The notes under the pieces are model-generated. The model was not told where the DNA came from, did no database searches, and saw nothing but the letters and a program-made list of their open reading frames with translations. A stretch of DNA of 64,000 nucleotides from Lithobates sylvaticus. Taxonomy: Eukaryota; Chordata; Amphibia; Anura; Ranidae. A program made the translations under genes and the position numbers. Where the stretch lies: the NCBI GenBank assembly GCA_028564925.1, contig CM053030.1, positions 375,566,945 through 375,630,944 of the forward strand, given 5' to 3'. Of the stretch, positions 10,872-22,503 are shown piece after piece; the first letter of the stretch is position 1; every line of letters starts with the position of its first letter.

Positions 10872-11470
10872 TTACTTTAAGACTAGACTGAAAATGCTGT
10901 CAATGTCTTTAAACTCCCTTTTTTTGTGATAACAAACATGATTTCTCTGTTCAACCAACAGAGGCAAACAACAGCAAAGGCAAACAATTAAAATGGATTT
11001 ATTTACTGATAAAGCAATAGGTGACTTTGTAACCAACAAAATGTGAAATTGTAGGATTGGGATTATGTTAACAGTAAAAGCAAACACATTTTGATTGTTT
11101 GTTCTTTTTATTTTTGAACTGACATAAACACAAAAATGTTTACTTAGGTAATACAAGATAAAAACATCTAATTGTAGAGCCTACAGTATATTATAAGGTT
11201 TGTACAATATCATCACTACAGGTCTGGGTTTACTTGACTTGTGAAAAGCTTTTTAATGTCATAAACCAGAAGACAGAATAAACCTCTGGTATCAAACGTA
11301 ATGTTTACCCTCATCCTACTGACACACACCTTTGAAGCATTTCACCACTGATCCTTCCTCTGTTGCAGTTAGAACCAGCACCCCCAGTGTCAGATTGTGT
11401 AATATACTAAAAGGAGCAGTGAAATGACTCCCTTTGTCATTTGGCAGTGGCCAGGTGTAGTGATTGGTTA
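10872..11470. other. Intergenic DNA without recognised features
   Basis: AT-rich sequence with no gene or terminal-repeat structure. It is the left flank of the 11479 hAT-type insertion; the 8-base duplication starts at 11471. Confidence 0.4.
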
Positions 11471-11621
11471 CTGTACTGTAGACATGTGCGATTCGTTTCG
11501 TCCGAATTCGTAATTCGTACGAATTTTTCGAAATTCGTACGAATTTACGAATCTGTAGTACGAATTTTTTTTTTTTACGAATTCCGTACGGAATACGAAA
11601 TTCCGTTTACGAATTTCGTCG

Positions 11622-12824
11622 CCATGTGGAATTCCCTATGGCTTTCCCCATGACGTCAGAGGGGGGGCGGGGTCACCAGGTGCCTTCGTTATACAAGACC
11701 TGTCACCCGGAGCGAAGCCTCACAGAGCGGGAGCCTCCCATTGCGAGGAGCGGCCTGCGAGAAGAGACGACGATGCCGGACGAGAAGGACGACGCCGGAC
11801 GAGAAGGACGAGAAGACCGGAGGAAGAAGAAGCGAATCGAAGGAAGAAGAAGATGGAAGAAGATGCCGGAAGGAGAAGATGAAGAAAGAAGATTTTAATA
11901 AAGGAATTGTCAAAGACCGTCTCCTGTCATTTTTACCATTTTTGCCACTTTTTTGGTGAAATGGTAGGGGTACAAGTACCCCCTTACCATTTCACACAGG
12001 GGGGGGCGGGATCTGGGGGTCCCCTTGTTAAAGGGGGCTTCCAGATTCCGATAAGCCCCCCGCCCGCAGACCCCCACAACCACCGGGCACGGTTGTGAGG
12101 ATGAGGCCCTTGTCCTCATCAACATGGGGACAAGGTGCTTTGGGGGGGACCCCAAAGCACCCTCCCAATGTTGAGGGCATGTGGCCTGGTACGGTTCAGG
12201 CGAGAGGGGGGGCCGCTCTCGTCCCCCCCTCCTTTCCTGCGGCCTGCCAGGTTGCGTGCTCGGATAAGGGTCTGGTATGGATTTTATGGGGGACCCCACG
12301 CCATTTTTTTTGGCTAGGGTTCCCCTTAAAATCCATCCCAGACCTCAAGGGTCTGGTATGGATTTTGAGGGGGACCCTACGCCATTTTTTTTTTTTTGGC
12401 TGGGGTCCCCCTTTATATCCATCCCAGACCTGAAGGGCCTGGTTATTGAATTTGGGGGGACCCCTACGCTTTTTTTTTATCAATGACTTCAATGAATGAC
12501 AGTTCTCTGTATTACGGATCCAACAATTCATTTGCCGGCAAATAGCTGCGACTCGTGATTTTAAATAGTTTTTTTTTCCTGCAAAAATGACACTGCAGGA
12601 ACAGTTCTCTATATTAGATATACTGAATCTCGAATCATTCGAAGCATTCGTTATATCCGCTATTATAATTTCTTTCATGTTAGTTGAAATTACATATTTG
12701 TTATACAACATTCGAATTGTTCTCTGTATTGCGGGAATCGGCAATTAGCCGCGAGTGATTTTAAATGTCTTTTTTTCCTGCAAAAATGACACATTGTTCA
12801 GAGAGAGTTCTAAACACGGGAAAC
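11622..12824 (+). repeat. Left arm of the 1.2-kb inverted repeat
   Basis: Begins CATGTGGAATTCCCTATGG and matches the complement of 12878-14120 almost without gaps to AACACGGGAAAC. Landmarks in order are GACGTCAGAGGGGG, the GGACGAGAAGGACGA repeats, TTTTAATAAAGGAATTGTCA, CACAACCACCGG, CCCAAAGCACCCTCCCAATG, two GGGACCC(C/T)ACGCCATT blocks before T-runs, and TTTTTTTCCTGCAAAAATGA. It may be an element in its own right, since the diverged copy at 560-1080 lacks the hAT ends. Confidence 0.85.
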
Positions 12825-12877
12825 CTGCGCCCTTCTATATACTATATACTCTATAGTATGCCTATGAATGGGGTCAT

Positions 12878-14120
12878 GTTTCCCGTGTTTAGAACTCTCT
12901 CTGAACAATGTGTCATTTTTGCAGGAAAAAAAGACATTTAAAATCACTCGCGGCTAATTGCCGATTCCCGCAATACAGAGAACAATTCGAATGTTGTATT
13001 GTAACTAACAAATATGTAATTTCAACTAACATGAAAGAAATTATAATAGCGGATATAACGAATGCTTCGAATGATTCGAGATTCAGTATATCTAATATAG
13101 AGAACTGTCCCTGCACAGTGTCATTTTTGCAGGAAAAAAAAACTATTTAAAATCACGAGTCGCAGCTATTTGCCGGCAAATGAATTGTTGGATCCGTAAT
13201 ACAGAGAACAGTCATTCATTGAAGTCATTGATAAAAAAATGCGTAGGGGTCCCCCCAAATTCAATAACCAGGCCCTTCAGGTCTGGGATGGATATTAAGG
13301 GGGACCCCAGCCAAAAAAAAAAAAAAAAAAATGGCGTAGGGTCCCCCTCAAAATCCATACCAGACCCTAGAGGTCTGGGATGGATTTTAAGGGGAACCCT
13401 AGCCAAAAAAAATGGCGTGGGGTCCCCCTCAAAATCCATACCAGACCCTTATCCGAGCACGCAACCTGGCAGGCCGCAGGAAAGGAGGGGGGGGACGAGA
13501 GCGGCCCCCCCTCTCGCCTGAACCGTACCAGGCCACATGCCCTCAACATTGGGAGGGTGCTTTGGGGTCCCCCCCAAAGCACCTTGTCCCCATGTTGATG
13601 AGGACAAGGGCCTCATCCCCACAACCGTGCCCGGTGGTTGTGGGGGTCTGCGGGCGGGGGGCTTATCGGAATCTGGAAGCCCCCTTTAACAAGGGGACCC
13701 CCAGATCCCGCCCCCCCCCTGTGTGAAATGGTAAGGGGGTACAAAAGTACCCCTACCATTTCACCAAAAAAGGTGACAAAATGGTAAAAATGACAGGAGA
13801 CAGTCTTTGACAATTCCTTTATTAAAATCTTCTTTCTTCTTTCTTCTGGTCTTCCTTTCTTCATCTTCTCCTTCCGTCATCTTCTTCCATCTTCTTCTTC
13901 CTTCGATTCGCTTCTTCTTCCTCCGGTCTTCTCGTCCTTCTCGTCCGGCGTCGTCCTTCTCGTCCGGCATCAGCGTCTCTTCTCGCAGGCCGCTCCTCGC
14001 AATGGGAGGCTCCCGCTCTGTGAGGCTCCGCTCCGGGTGACAGGTCTTGTATAACGAAGGCACCTGGTGACCCCGCCCCCCTCTGACGTCATGGGGAAAG
14101 CCATAGGGAATTCCACATGA
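12878..14120 (-). repeat. Right arm of the 1.2-kb inverted repeat
   Basis: Reverse complement of 11622-12824, with a few small indels in the A- and G-runs. The 53-base spacer (12825-12877) is itself nearly palindromic around TATACTATATACTCTATAG. High arm identity suggests a recent origin or ongoing correction between arms. Confidence 0.85.
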
Positions 14121-14985
14121 CGTCTCCGTGCGTCAGAGGGGGCGGGGTCACTAGGTGCCTTCGTTATAAAAGACCTGTCAACCGGAGCGGAGCCTCACAG
14201 AGCGGGAGCCTCCCATTGCGAGGAGCGGCCTGCGAGAAGATGCCGGACGAGAAGGACGACGCCGGACGAGAAGGACGAGAAGACCGGAGGAAGAAGAAGC
14301 GAATCGAAGGAAGAAGACGATGGAAGAAGATGCCGGAAGGAGAAGATGAAGAAAGGAAGACCAGAAGAAAGAAGAAAGAAGATTTTAATAAAGGAATTGT
14401 CAAAGACCGTCTCCTGTCATTTTTACCATTTTGTCACCTTTTTTGGTGAAATGGTAGGGGTACTTTTGTACCCCCTTACCATTTCACACAGGGGGGGGGC
14501 CAGGATCTGGGGGTCCCCTTGTTAAAGGGGGCTTCCAGATTCCGATAAGCCCCCCGCCCGCAGACCCCCACAACCACCGGCCAGGGTTGTGGGGATGAGG
14601 CCCTTGTCCTCATCAACATGGGGACAAGGTGCTTTGGGGGGGACCCCAAAGCACCCTCCCAATGTTGAGGGCGTGTGGCCTGGTACGGTTCAGGCGGGAG
14701 GGGGGGCCGCTCTCGTCCCCCCTCCTTTCCTGCGGCCTGCCAGGTTGCGTGCTCGGATAAAGGGTCTGGTATGGATTTTGAGGGGGACCCCACGCCATTT
14801 TTTTATTTTTTTTTGGCCGGGGTTCCCCTTAAAATCCATCCCAGACCTGAAGGGTCTGGTATGGATATTTGTGGGGGACCCCACGCCATTTTTTTTTTTT
14901 TTTTTGGCTGGGGTCCCCCTTAATATCCATACCAGACCTGAAGGGCCTGGTTATTGAATTTGGGGGGACCCCTACGCTTTTTTTT
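14117..14985 (+). repeat. Third, truncated direct copy of the same module
   Basis: Starts ATGACGTCTCCGTGCGTCAG, abutting the right arm, and follows the left arm from its GACGTCAGAG block to ACCCCTACGC before a T-run. It lacks the inner third of the module (equivalent to 12480-12824). One GAGACGACG-like stretch present in the first copy is missing here. Confidence 0.8.
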
Positions 14986-15107
14986 TTTCTGCAAAAATGA
15001 CACTTTGTCATTCGAATTCATTCGAATTCATTCAAATTCATTCGTTATATCTGCTATAATAATTTCGTTCAAATTAGTTGAAATTCGATATTGGTAGTTG
15101 GATTTAC

Positions 15108-15325
15108 TAACGATTCGTAACTATTCATAACGATTCGTAACGATTCGTAACTATTTATAACGATTCGTAACGATTCGTAACTTGAAATTGAAATTCGATA
15201 TTTGTAGTTGGATTCGAATTGTTCTCTGTGTTATGAGAACCAACAATGCATTAGCCGCGTTAACGATTCGTAACGATTCGTAACGATTCGTAACGATTCG
15301 TAACTTTACTAACGATTCGTAAAAA
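15108..15325. repeat. Tandem CGATTCGTAA 10-mer array
   Basis: About a dozen copies of a 10-base unit, interrupted by two GAAATTCGATATTTGTAG segments. It lies inside the right subterminal region of the hAT-type element and resembles the CG-rich words at its left end. Subterminal repeats of this kind bind transposase in hAT elements; that role is inference here. Confidence 0.75.
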
Positions 15326-15473
15326 AAAATTACGATTCGTCCGAATTTCGTATTTCGTACGAATTCGAACGGAATTTCGTACACGAATTACGAATTACGA
15401 ATTTTTTTATATACGAAACGGGACGAAACGAAACGAAACGAATTTTTTGACAGTTCCCATGTCTACTGTACTG

Positions 15474-17493
15474 TCAAATGAGAGGAAATCACATTATTAT
15501 TCTATTTTTTTTATTATGATTCATGATTTCTTTTGAAATTGATACAAGTGGACTGGGAGGGCGCTGCTCATGTGAGCGTCACCATACTTGGATGTACTGG
15601 GTAGTTTTGCCAGATGAGGCAGAAAAAGGAGTGGAGAGGAGCTTTTATAGGGTGAATATCCATTGGTGGCGGTGTCCCTTTCCATAGACACTGCTATTTT
15701 ACCCTGAATCGTAACTGTATTTCTTTCAGTTAGCCAAACTAGCAGAGGATAAAGGTTTCGGCAAATATATGGGTATGATGATGTAACCTGGACTTTAGCT
15801 TATAACCTCTGCAGAACTTCTTCCTCTGTTACTGATGTATTATCCTTCTGCAGTGTGGACAGGGTTAAACTGAATATTCATTAATGCAGAAGTGCAGCAG
15901 CTACTTTTTAGGAGACCCCTTTGCAATGCCTGCCAATGGCGTGTCTCCAGTGCAGGAGGCAGCCATCTTGGGTGGGTTTGGATTGATTCTGGAGGACAGT
16001 GATTGGCTGATGCAGCAAAGCAAGGTGTGTGTCTGCAGGCTACTGAGAAGAAAATAGAGGACAGCTTTAAAGCTATCAGAGGTGAAGATAAATAGACTTT
16101 GGTGATGGCTGAAAGGAACCCTGCCATAGCTGACCACAGTCAGGTGAGAGAAAATACTGCTCTTTGCTCAGGACTTTGCCTCAGAGATTGGGAGCTTTCT
16201 CCCTAGGAGGGTGTGAGGTGTAGTTAGGAAGCCTGGTGTAATCAGACAGTACTAGAGTGCATATGCACCACTTGTAAGGAAGAAAAAGTGGGACTGTCTC
16301 AGCACAATTAAAAGAGAGAAATAACAGCAATTTCCATCCCTGTCTGACTTGAACTTGACTTTTACTGAATCAAGACACATGTCCGGAGACTCAGAAGAGA
16401 GCACCCTGGGTCTGCTAAAAGACTTACAATGCACAAGTTAATTTCTTGTCTGAGTTTTAGCACGCTTACTAATTCTCTGTTGTTTTAGGCTATGCTTGGT
16501 CTAATAAAATCTTTGAAATACCAGCCAGCCAAAATGTTACACTGTGACAAAAATATTAAATACTGTGCCACCAAGGTGCAGTGCCAAGATTTTCAACCTA
16601 AGCGTGGTATACTGCATAAGCAAATTTTTATTGAGTGCAAACACAATCTTCTTCACAAACATGCATTTGGGGGAATGGACACATTTATGCTCCTGGGCAC
16701 ACCGCTGTTTGCTATCTTCAATCTCTGCTGAGACCTCAAATGATCTATTCCAGCCTTTTTTCAACCTGGGGTGTCTTAAGGTTTTTTCAGGGGTGACTTG
16801 GCAAAATTCCTAAAATCAAGAATTGTATACAAGCCAGCAGGTGAATCAAGCCTGCCTTTTAGCTACACAAAGCCACAGGTTTTCATTATGCATCATTACG
16901 ACTTTCTAGACACTGGCATCCTAACAACCAATAATGTCATCAGTTAATAAAGAGGATGTCTGTTGCCTCCACAACATCCCAACATCCCCTTTTGACCCTC
17001 CTGTGCTTCTCTCCCTCAGCATTGGGGGTGACATTAGCTGACTGATGGAGAGAAACTGAGGGAGAAGAGAAACATTGGAATACTAGTCAGTACCAGTGTG
17101 CAAAAGTGTATTTGACTTTGAAGAATAAATCGGCTCTAACGCTGGATGTCCTACGTGTGGATGTTGCTGCATTTTGTAAAGCTATTAAATAATGTTTTTA
17201 CAGTTTAGAATGGGGTGCTTCGAGACTACCTATAATTTTAAAGGGTACCTTGACTGAAAAAAGGTTATAACTAAGGTTGAAAATGACTAATTTGACCGAA
17301 TTTTGTCAAGTAGATTGATATACTGGACATTAAAGAGATTATCAAAATTCATTGAAAATGTGAAAAAAACTTGCCAATAAAAGAGTTATTCAGACTTCCT
17401 AGTTTCTCTACCTTTCTTTCTTTTATTCCACTGAATGGGAGCATTCAGCACTCAAAAACAACTAAAATCAAACAGTCCCTAAAAGAGGAACTG
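15474..17493. other. Intergenic DNA without a convincing gene
   Basis: The sequence is mixed. At 15840-16140 it is GC-richer and contains ATGGCTGAAAGG at 16104 followed by CAG/GTGAGA at about 16143, which mimics a short first exon, but no partner exon or domain supports it. At 16740-17240 the sequence looks like an old interspersed repeat. No terminal repeats found. Confidence 0.35.
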
Positions 17494-17667
17494 TGGGGTC
17501 GATTTACTAAAACTGGAGTGAAAAATCAGTTGCAGCTCTGCATAGAAACCAATCAGTTTCCAGTTTTGTTTTTTGTCAAAGCTTAATTCAATAAGCTGAA
17601 GTTAGAAGCTGGCTACCATGCACAGCTGCACCATATTTTCACTCTCTGGTTTTAGTAAATACACTCC
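17494..17667. mobile_element. Short palindromic MITE, TTTACTAAAACTGGAG family
   Basis: Ends GGGTCGATTTACTAAAACTG and its complement enclose a palindrome that pairs over most of its 170 bases around a CAAAGCTTAATTCAATAAGC centre. Other copies are at 42902, 51728 (fragment) and 55836. No coding capacity. Confidence 0.75.
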
Positions 17668-17739
17668 TTTAATTGCTTTCTAACACCATAAAGAAGGGCA
17701 AATGCCATGTATGCTTCTTTGTGGAAAGTCTTTTTTTTT

Positions 17740-18520
17740 GCAGACTATGTGAAGCCAACACAATACACAACTTCTTAGCTTCAGAGGACTATGGTATTCC
17801 ACCAAAGTACACAACTGCTAGAATTTAGAAGGGTATGATAACCCATCACAGTATATAATGCTGGACTATAAAAGGCATGTAAAGTTACAACAGCCCACAT
17901 CTAGCTGTTGGATTTGGAAGGGTATGAGAAGTCACTAAGTACACAGTTATGTATTTGTACACAGACTTTCAAAAGGGTTGGAAAGCCACCATATGTTGTG
18001 AATAGTTGCTGGAGTTTAGAGGGGTATTGGAAGCCACCAAACTACATAGCTTCTGGACCTTCTAAAGATATTGAAAAACCCAGAATATACAGCACCTAGA
18101 CTTCAGAAAGGTATGGAAAGCTACAACGGTATTCAGCTGCTAGATTTGAAGGCTTTAGAAAGCCACCACATTAGATAGCCATGTGATTTTAAAGGGTATG
18201 GTAGGTCCCTACAGTAGCAAGTTGCTGGTCTTTAGAGATGCTGGACTTTGGAAGGATATGGGAGGTGGCCACAGTGCCTATCTGCTGAACTTTTGAAGAG
18301 TATAAAAAAAATTAGCACAGAGCATAACTGCTGGACAGTTGGACTTCTAAAGGGTGTGGAATGCCACCACAGTACACATCTGCTTGAATTATGAATGAGT
18401 TATGGAAAGCCACTGCAGTTCGTAGTTGCTAAAAATTAGAAGGGCGTGGAAATTCACCATAGTACACAGCTGCTGAACTAAGGTATGGGTATGACTTCTA
18501 GAGGGTATGGGAAGTGACCA
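17740..18520 (+). repeat. Decayed tandem array, 50-60 bp unit
   Basis: About 13-14 diverged units run head to tail. Each shows some version of GAAGGGTATGGAAAGCCACC, then ACAGTACACAGCTGCTGGAC with CTTTAGA. Spacing ranges from roughly 45 to 62 bases and identity between units is low, so the array is old. There is no open frame through it. Confidence 0.75.
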
Positions 18521-19566
18521 CCTACATTTTGAAATCAATTTTCTTTACTTTTTTTATTTATGTCCAAGTTGTCAACAAGTCAGGTGAAATGCCCAAAAAA
18601 AAATGCGGTATAGTTAGTTTGCTATTATTCACTGTTTGGTAAATGACAGAAATGTGATTACATCCAATTTCTGAACCTTTTTTCTTTTCAGTGGCTTGAG
18701 ACATGAAGCAGAACAATTTGATGCAGCCTTGTTTTATCTTACTTGAAATCGGTGTCACTGATTAAATTAAACTGGGAAGGAAGCTGTCAGGCAGGACGGC
18801 AAATTACAAACAGCTACTTCCCAAACCTTAAAAAGCTGTGTTTAAAGGTAAGCCTTGCAACATACTTGAAATATCCCCTTTGTATTGCAAATTGCTAAAC
18901 AAGGTTCTGTTTTGAGACCACTTTATAATCATACTAAAAGAACGATGGGTAATTAATTGCATGAATTAGTCACCATAGCACACATAACAAGGGCTGTGTC
19001 AAAACTGTAAACTGCAAAGCATACACATTAACCTGTATCTTTTGTAGTCTCAAAGTATTGTGTGAACCTGTCAGTTGTATTTGCTGAGGCATAAATCAAC
19101 TCAGCAAAAAAATAAATAACAGGAACTGTTTGAGGCCACGAGGCAGATGCTCTAGTATGTTCAATTTTCAAAATTAATAGGATGTCTGACCTAGTGTCTC
19201 CTTTTTGCAACCAAGATTGTGCTACCTTCTATCACTGATATACTAAGAAATCCTAGGCGCAAAGGCACTCAATACAACACAATATAACTAAGTTAGTACA
19301 AGAAGCTAGACAATGTAAATGTAAGTAGATGTACTGTAACATAACAAGATAAAACAAATACAACATAATTAAAAAAATATTAGCCATTATCAATGCATAA
19401 AAACATACCAACTCAATTTATTGGGATTGATTTACTAAAGGAGTACAGAATATTCAGTTTGAAAATTTCTTAATAAATGAGGTGTGAATGCTAACTTTTT
19501 TTTTTTTTTTTATTTCCTTTGCAAACAATTGATTGTTTAATAACTTTATCTTAATCAGTAAGCTAG
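18521..19566. other. AT-rich intergenic DNA, possibly regulatory at 18720-19010
   Basis: Unique sequence with GGGTAATTAATTGCATGAAT and CACTGATTAAATTAAACTGG motifs and no repeats. At 19427 a fragment GATTTACTAAAGGAG resembles the end of the palindromic MITEs. No gene seen. Confidence 0.3.
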
Positions 19567-20244
19567 GTTAACCAGTTGCCACCCGCCTACAGTACATATA
19601 CTGTGGGTGGCAGCTGCAGTCTACATCACTTAGCATACGTACACACTTGCGCGCCCTTTGGGTTGCTGGTACCCGGCAGCTTTGATTGGCTGGGGGATCA
19701 TGTGATTGCTATGCGATCACATGATCACAATGTCAACAAAGCTGTTATGAATGAATTTCAATCTTAATAGCTGTTTCCTATAGTGATCTGTGATTGGCCC
19801 ACAGCTATCACATGGTACCTGGGCACCTTTTACCATGTGATATCTGGTAGCCAATCACAGATCACAATAGTAAAATCACAGCTGTTATGATGTAACCAAT
19901 TCATGACAGTTAAAAACATTATTGTTACAGTGACCTTCACTGTAACAGCTATCAAAGTGTAAAAAAAAACAAATAAATCCCTGATCATCCCCTCAGAATA
20001 GTAAAGTGTTACTATGGTGACATTGAAACTACTCTGAAAGTATGTAAGAAAAAAAATAGTAAAAAAAAAAGTTAAAAAAATAATAATAGAATAATAGAAA
20101 ATGATTTAAACATCATTTTTTTTTTGTTTTGTTTTTTTACATACTGTCACAAGTTAGTGTCTCTGATCATTTCCACACCAGTCATTATGATGCTGCACTG
20201 CACTGGTGACAGTATGTAGAAAAATTGTGAAAAAAACATTTTAT
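19567..20244 (+). mobile_element. Left part of a TTAA-flanked element, older copy
   Basis: Starts TTAACCAGTTGCCACCCGCC, close to the TTAACCACTT ends of its neighbours, followed by GC-rich hairpins (CTGTGATTGGCC with GGCCAATCACAG-type complements at 19785 and 19850). It runs up to the TTAA at 20245, where a younger element of similar type starts. No matching right end could be fixed; 22986 is one possibility. Confidence 0.5.
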
Positions 20245-22188
20245 TTAACCACTTCACATCCGGCCGTAGCCGAATGACGGCCACAGCGCGGATGTGAAAT
20301 CCCGGGAGGCCGTCATATGACGGCCTCCCCTTTCCTCGTTCCCTGTGCGCGCTCACGAGCGCACAGCAGGGAAATTCTGTGTTGGCCGTGTCCCTCGGAC
20401 ACGGCCAATCACAGATCGCTGTAAACGGCCAATCACAGCGGCCGTTTACAGCGCGATCGCCCTGGCCAATGAGAGATGATCTCATATGTAAACATATGAG
20501 ATCATCTGTCAGCACCGCTCCCCCTCCTCACACAGAGACAGCGTGTGAGGAGGGGGAGATGAACGGCTGCAGCGCCGTAAGTTTAAAAAAAAAAAAAAAA
20601 AAAATGAAATTCCATCTGTGCCCACTGCCACCACTGCAATCTGTCCCCAATGCCATCTGTGCCCAGTGACATCACCATTGCCATCTGCCAGTGCCATCCC
20701 CAAGTGCCATCCCCAGTGCCATCTGCCAGTGCCATCTGCCAGTGCCATCCCCAGTGCCATCCCCAGTGCCATCTGTAGTCAGTGCCATCTGTAGTCAGTG
20801 CCATCTGCCAGTGCCATCTGTAGTCAGTGCCATCTGTAGTCAGTGCCACCTGTCATCAGTGCCACCTGTCATTAGTGCCATCTGTCATCAGTGCCACATA
20901 GTGCCATCTGTCATCAGTGCCACATATTAGTGCCATCTGTCATCAGTGTCACGTATTAGTGCCATCTGTCATCAGTGTCACCTGTCAGTGTCACGTGCCA
21001 TATGTTATCAGTGTCACCTGTCATCAATGCCACGTATCCGTGCCATCTGTCATCAGTGTCATCAGTGTCATGTGTCATCAGTGCCACGTATCAGTGCCGT
21101 CTGTCATCAGTGCCACGTATTAGTGCCATCTCTCATCAGTGCCACATATTAGTGCCACGTGATATCAGTGCCATGTATGAGTGCCATCTCTCATCAGTGC
21201 CACATATTAGTGCCATCTGTCATCAGTGTCACGTGTCATCAGTGCCCCGTATTAGTACCATCTGTCATCAGTGCCACGTCAGTGTCACGTGTCATCAGTG
21301 CCACGTCAGTGTCACGTGTCATTGTCCTGTTGCTCCAGGGCCTTCAAAAGTGTAATAGGTAGTCAACAGTTTTGATGTGTAATTTATGCTCCCAGAACAC
21401 GTGATGGCGCTCCCTGAATGTTGGGCCTCTCTATGTGGCCAGGCTGTGTAAAAGTCCCACATATGTGGTATCATAATAATCAGGAGGAGTAGCAGAATTT
21501 ATTTTGGGGTGTCATTTGTGGTATACACATGCCATGTGAGAGAAATAACCTATTACAATGACAATTTTGTAGAAAAAAAATAAAAAATAAAAAAATAATT
21601 CATTTTGCAAAGAATTGTGGGAAAAAATGACAACATCAAAAAGCTCACCATGCCTCTTACTAAATACCTTGGAATGTCTACTTTCAAAAAAGGGGTCATT
21701 TGGGGGTATTTGTACTTTCCTGGCTTGTTCGGGTGGCAAGAAATGAGATTGGCCACCAGTGCATCAGATGTGATCAATTTTGTATAATTCGCACCACAGA
21801 TTGTAGAGTCTGTAACTTTCACAAAGACCAAATAATTTCCACTAATTTGGGTTATTTTTACCAAAGATATGTGGCAGTAAAAATTGTGGCCAAAATTTAT
21901 GAAGAAAAATTAATAATTTCCTAAATTGTATCACAGAAACAAAGAAAAATGTGTTTTTTTTTCTAAATTTTCAGTCTTTTTTCAATTATAGCGCAAAAAA
22001 TAAAAAACCCAGAGGTGATCAAATACCACCAAAAGAAAGCTCTATTTGTGGGAAAAAAAGGACAAAAAATTAATTTGGGTACAGTGTTGCATGACTGAGT
22101 AATTGTCAGTCAAAGCATGAGAGCACCGAAAGCTGAAAATTGGTCTGGATGGGAGGGGGGTTTAAGTGCCTGGTAGGCAAGTGGTTAA
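20245..22188 (+). mobile_element. TTAA-flanked non-autonomous element, complete (20249-22184)
   Basis: CCACTTCACATCCGGCCG at the left and GCCTGGTAGGCAAGTGG at the right sit directly between TTAA copies (20245-20248 and 22185-22188). The 5' third is a series of perfect hairpins, including GGCCGTCATATGACGGCC, a 14-base-arm hairpin at 20474-20506 and a CCCCCTCCTCACAC hairpin at 20520-20557. A minisatellite follows, then the 3' part shared with 8065, 22504, 24140, 34155, 44413 and 46150. TTAA duplications suggest piggyBac or Kolobok mobilisation. No transposase is present, so the element is non-autonomous. Confidence 0.82.
20610..21330 (+). repeat. CATCAGTGCCA-type minisatellite inside the TTAA element
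   Basis: About 45 variants of a 10-20 base motif built on CAGTGCCATCTGT and CATCAGTGCCACGTA. Both strands carry open frames rich in CHQCH or WHW that come only from the repeat. The left half has a CCATCCC variant and the right half a CACGTAT variant, so the array grew in at least two stages. Confidence 0.9.
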
Positions 22189-22503
22189 AGCGACCATAAA
22201 CGATCACCTTATAAAAACAACCCATTCACTTAAAAATATAAATGAAAGGCAAAATATTTTTGTAACGATATAAAAACATTATAAATAGCTTGTTTCCCTT
22301 TTTTATAAGTGATCGCATTCCCTCTGTTCTCAGCTGCATAAGAGCTGGGGGAAGAGAAGCAGCAGCACACTGAGCTTCCCAGTGAATGGCTGTGCAGTGG
22401 GGGCAAGTCTGATCATTGGAGGAGAGGAGAGCATAGCTAGAGAACTGACCATGGCATGCTCTCCTGCTTTTTCATATGAAAGCAGAGGGACTGGCAGGGA
22501 TTT

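Larger units (their letters stand above)
11471..15473. mobile_element. hAT-type composite element with internal 1.2-kb foldback (11479-15465), with 8-bp target duplication
   Basis: The ends read TAGACATGTGCGATTCG and its partial complement CCCATGTCTA, and CTGTACTG flanks both sides exactly (11471-11478 and 15466-15473). An 8-base duplication and TAGACATG-type ends are hAT features. The outer 150-400 bases are rich in CGAATT/ATTCGT words. Inside are three copies of one module: plus at 11622-12824, minus at 12878-14120 and plus at 14117-14985. No transposase is visible. The module carries a GAAGAAG-rich block that yields Arg/Lys/Glu-rich open frames in each copy; these are probably not proteins. 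The length (about 4 kb) comes from nesting. Confidence 0.8.

Noticed and set aside
12196-12744. 182-codon minus-strand frame
   Set aside because: Lies in the arm of the 1.2-kb palindrome; shadow frames occur in the other copies and are broken by T-run length changes.
15108-15325. Possible interstitial telomere or CRISPR-like array
   Set aside because: The unit CGATTCGTAA is not telomeric, there are no unique spacers of constant length, and the array is part of a hAT-type element.
16104-16150. ATGGCTGAAAGG start followed by CAG/GTGAGA, like a short first exon
   Set aside because: Only 13 codons, no second exon, domain or promoter can be tied to it, and the surrounding sequence looks like an interspersed repeat.
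20509-21362. Overlapping open frames rich in CHQCH or WHWQMAL
   Set aside because: Direct products of the CAGTGCCATCTGT minisatellite in a non-autonomous element.
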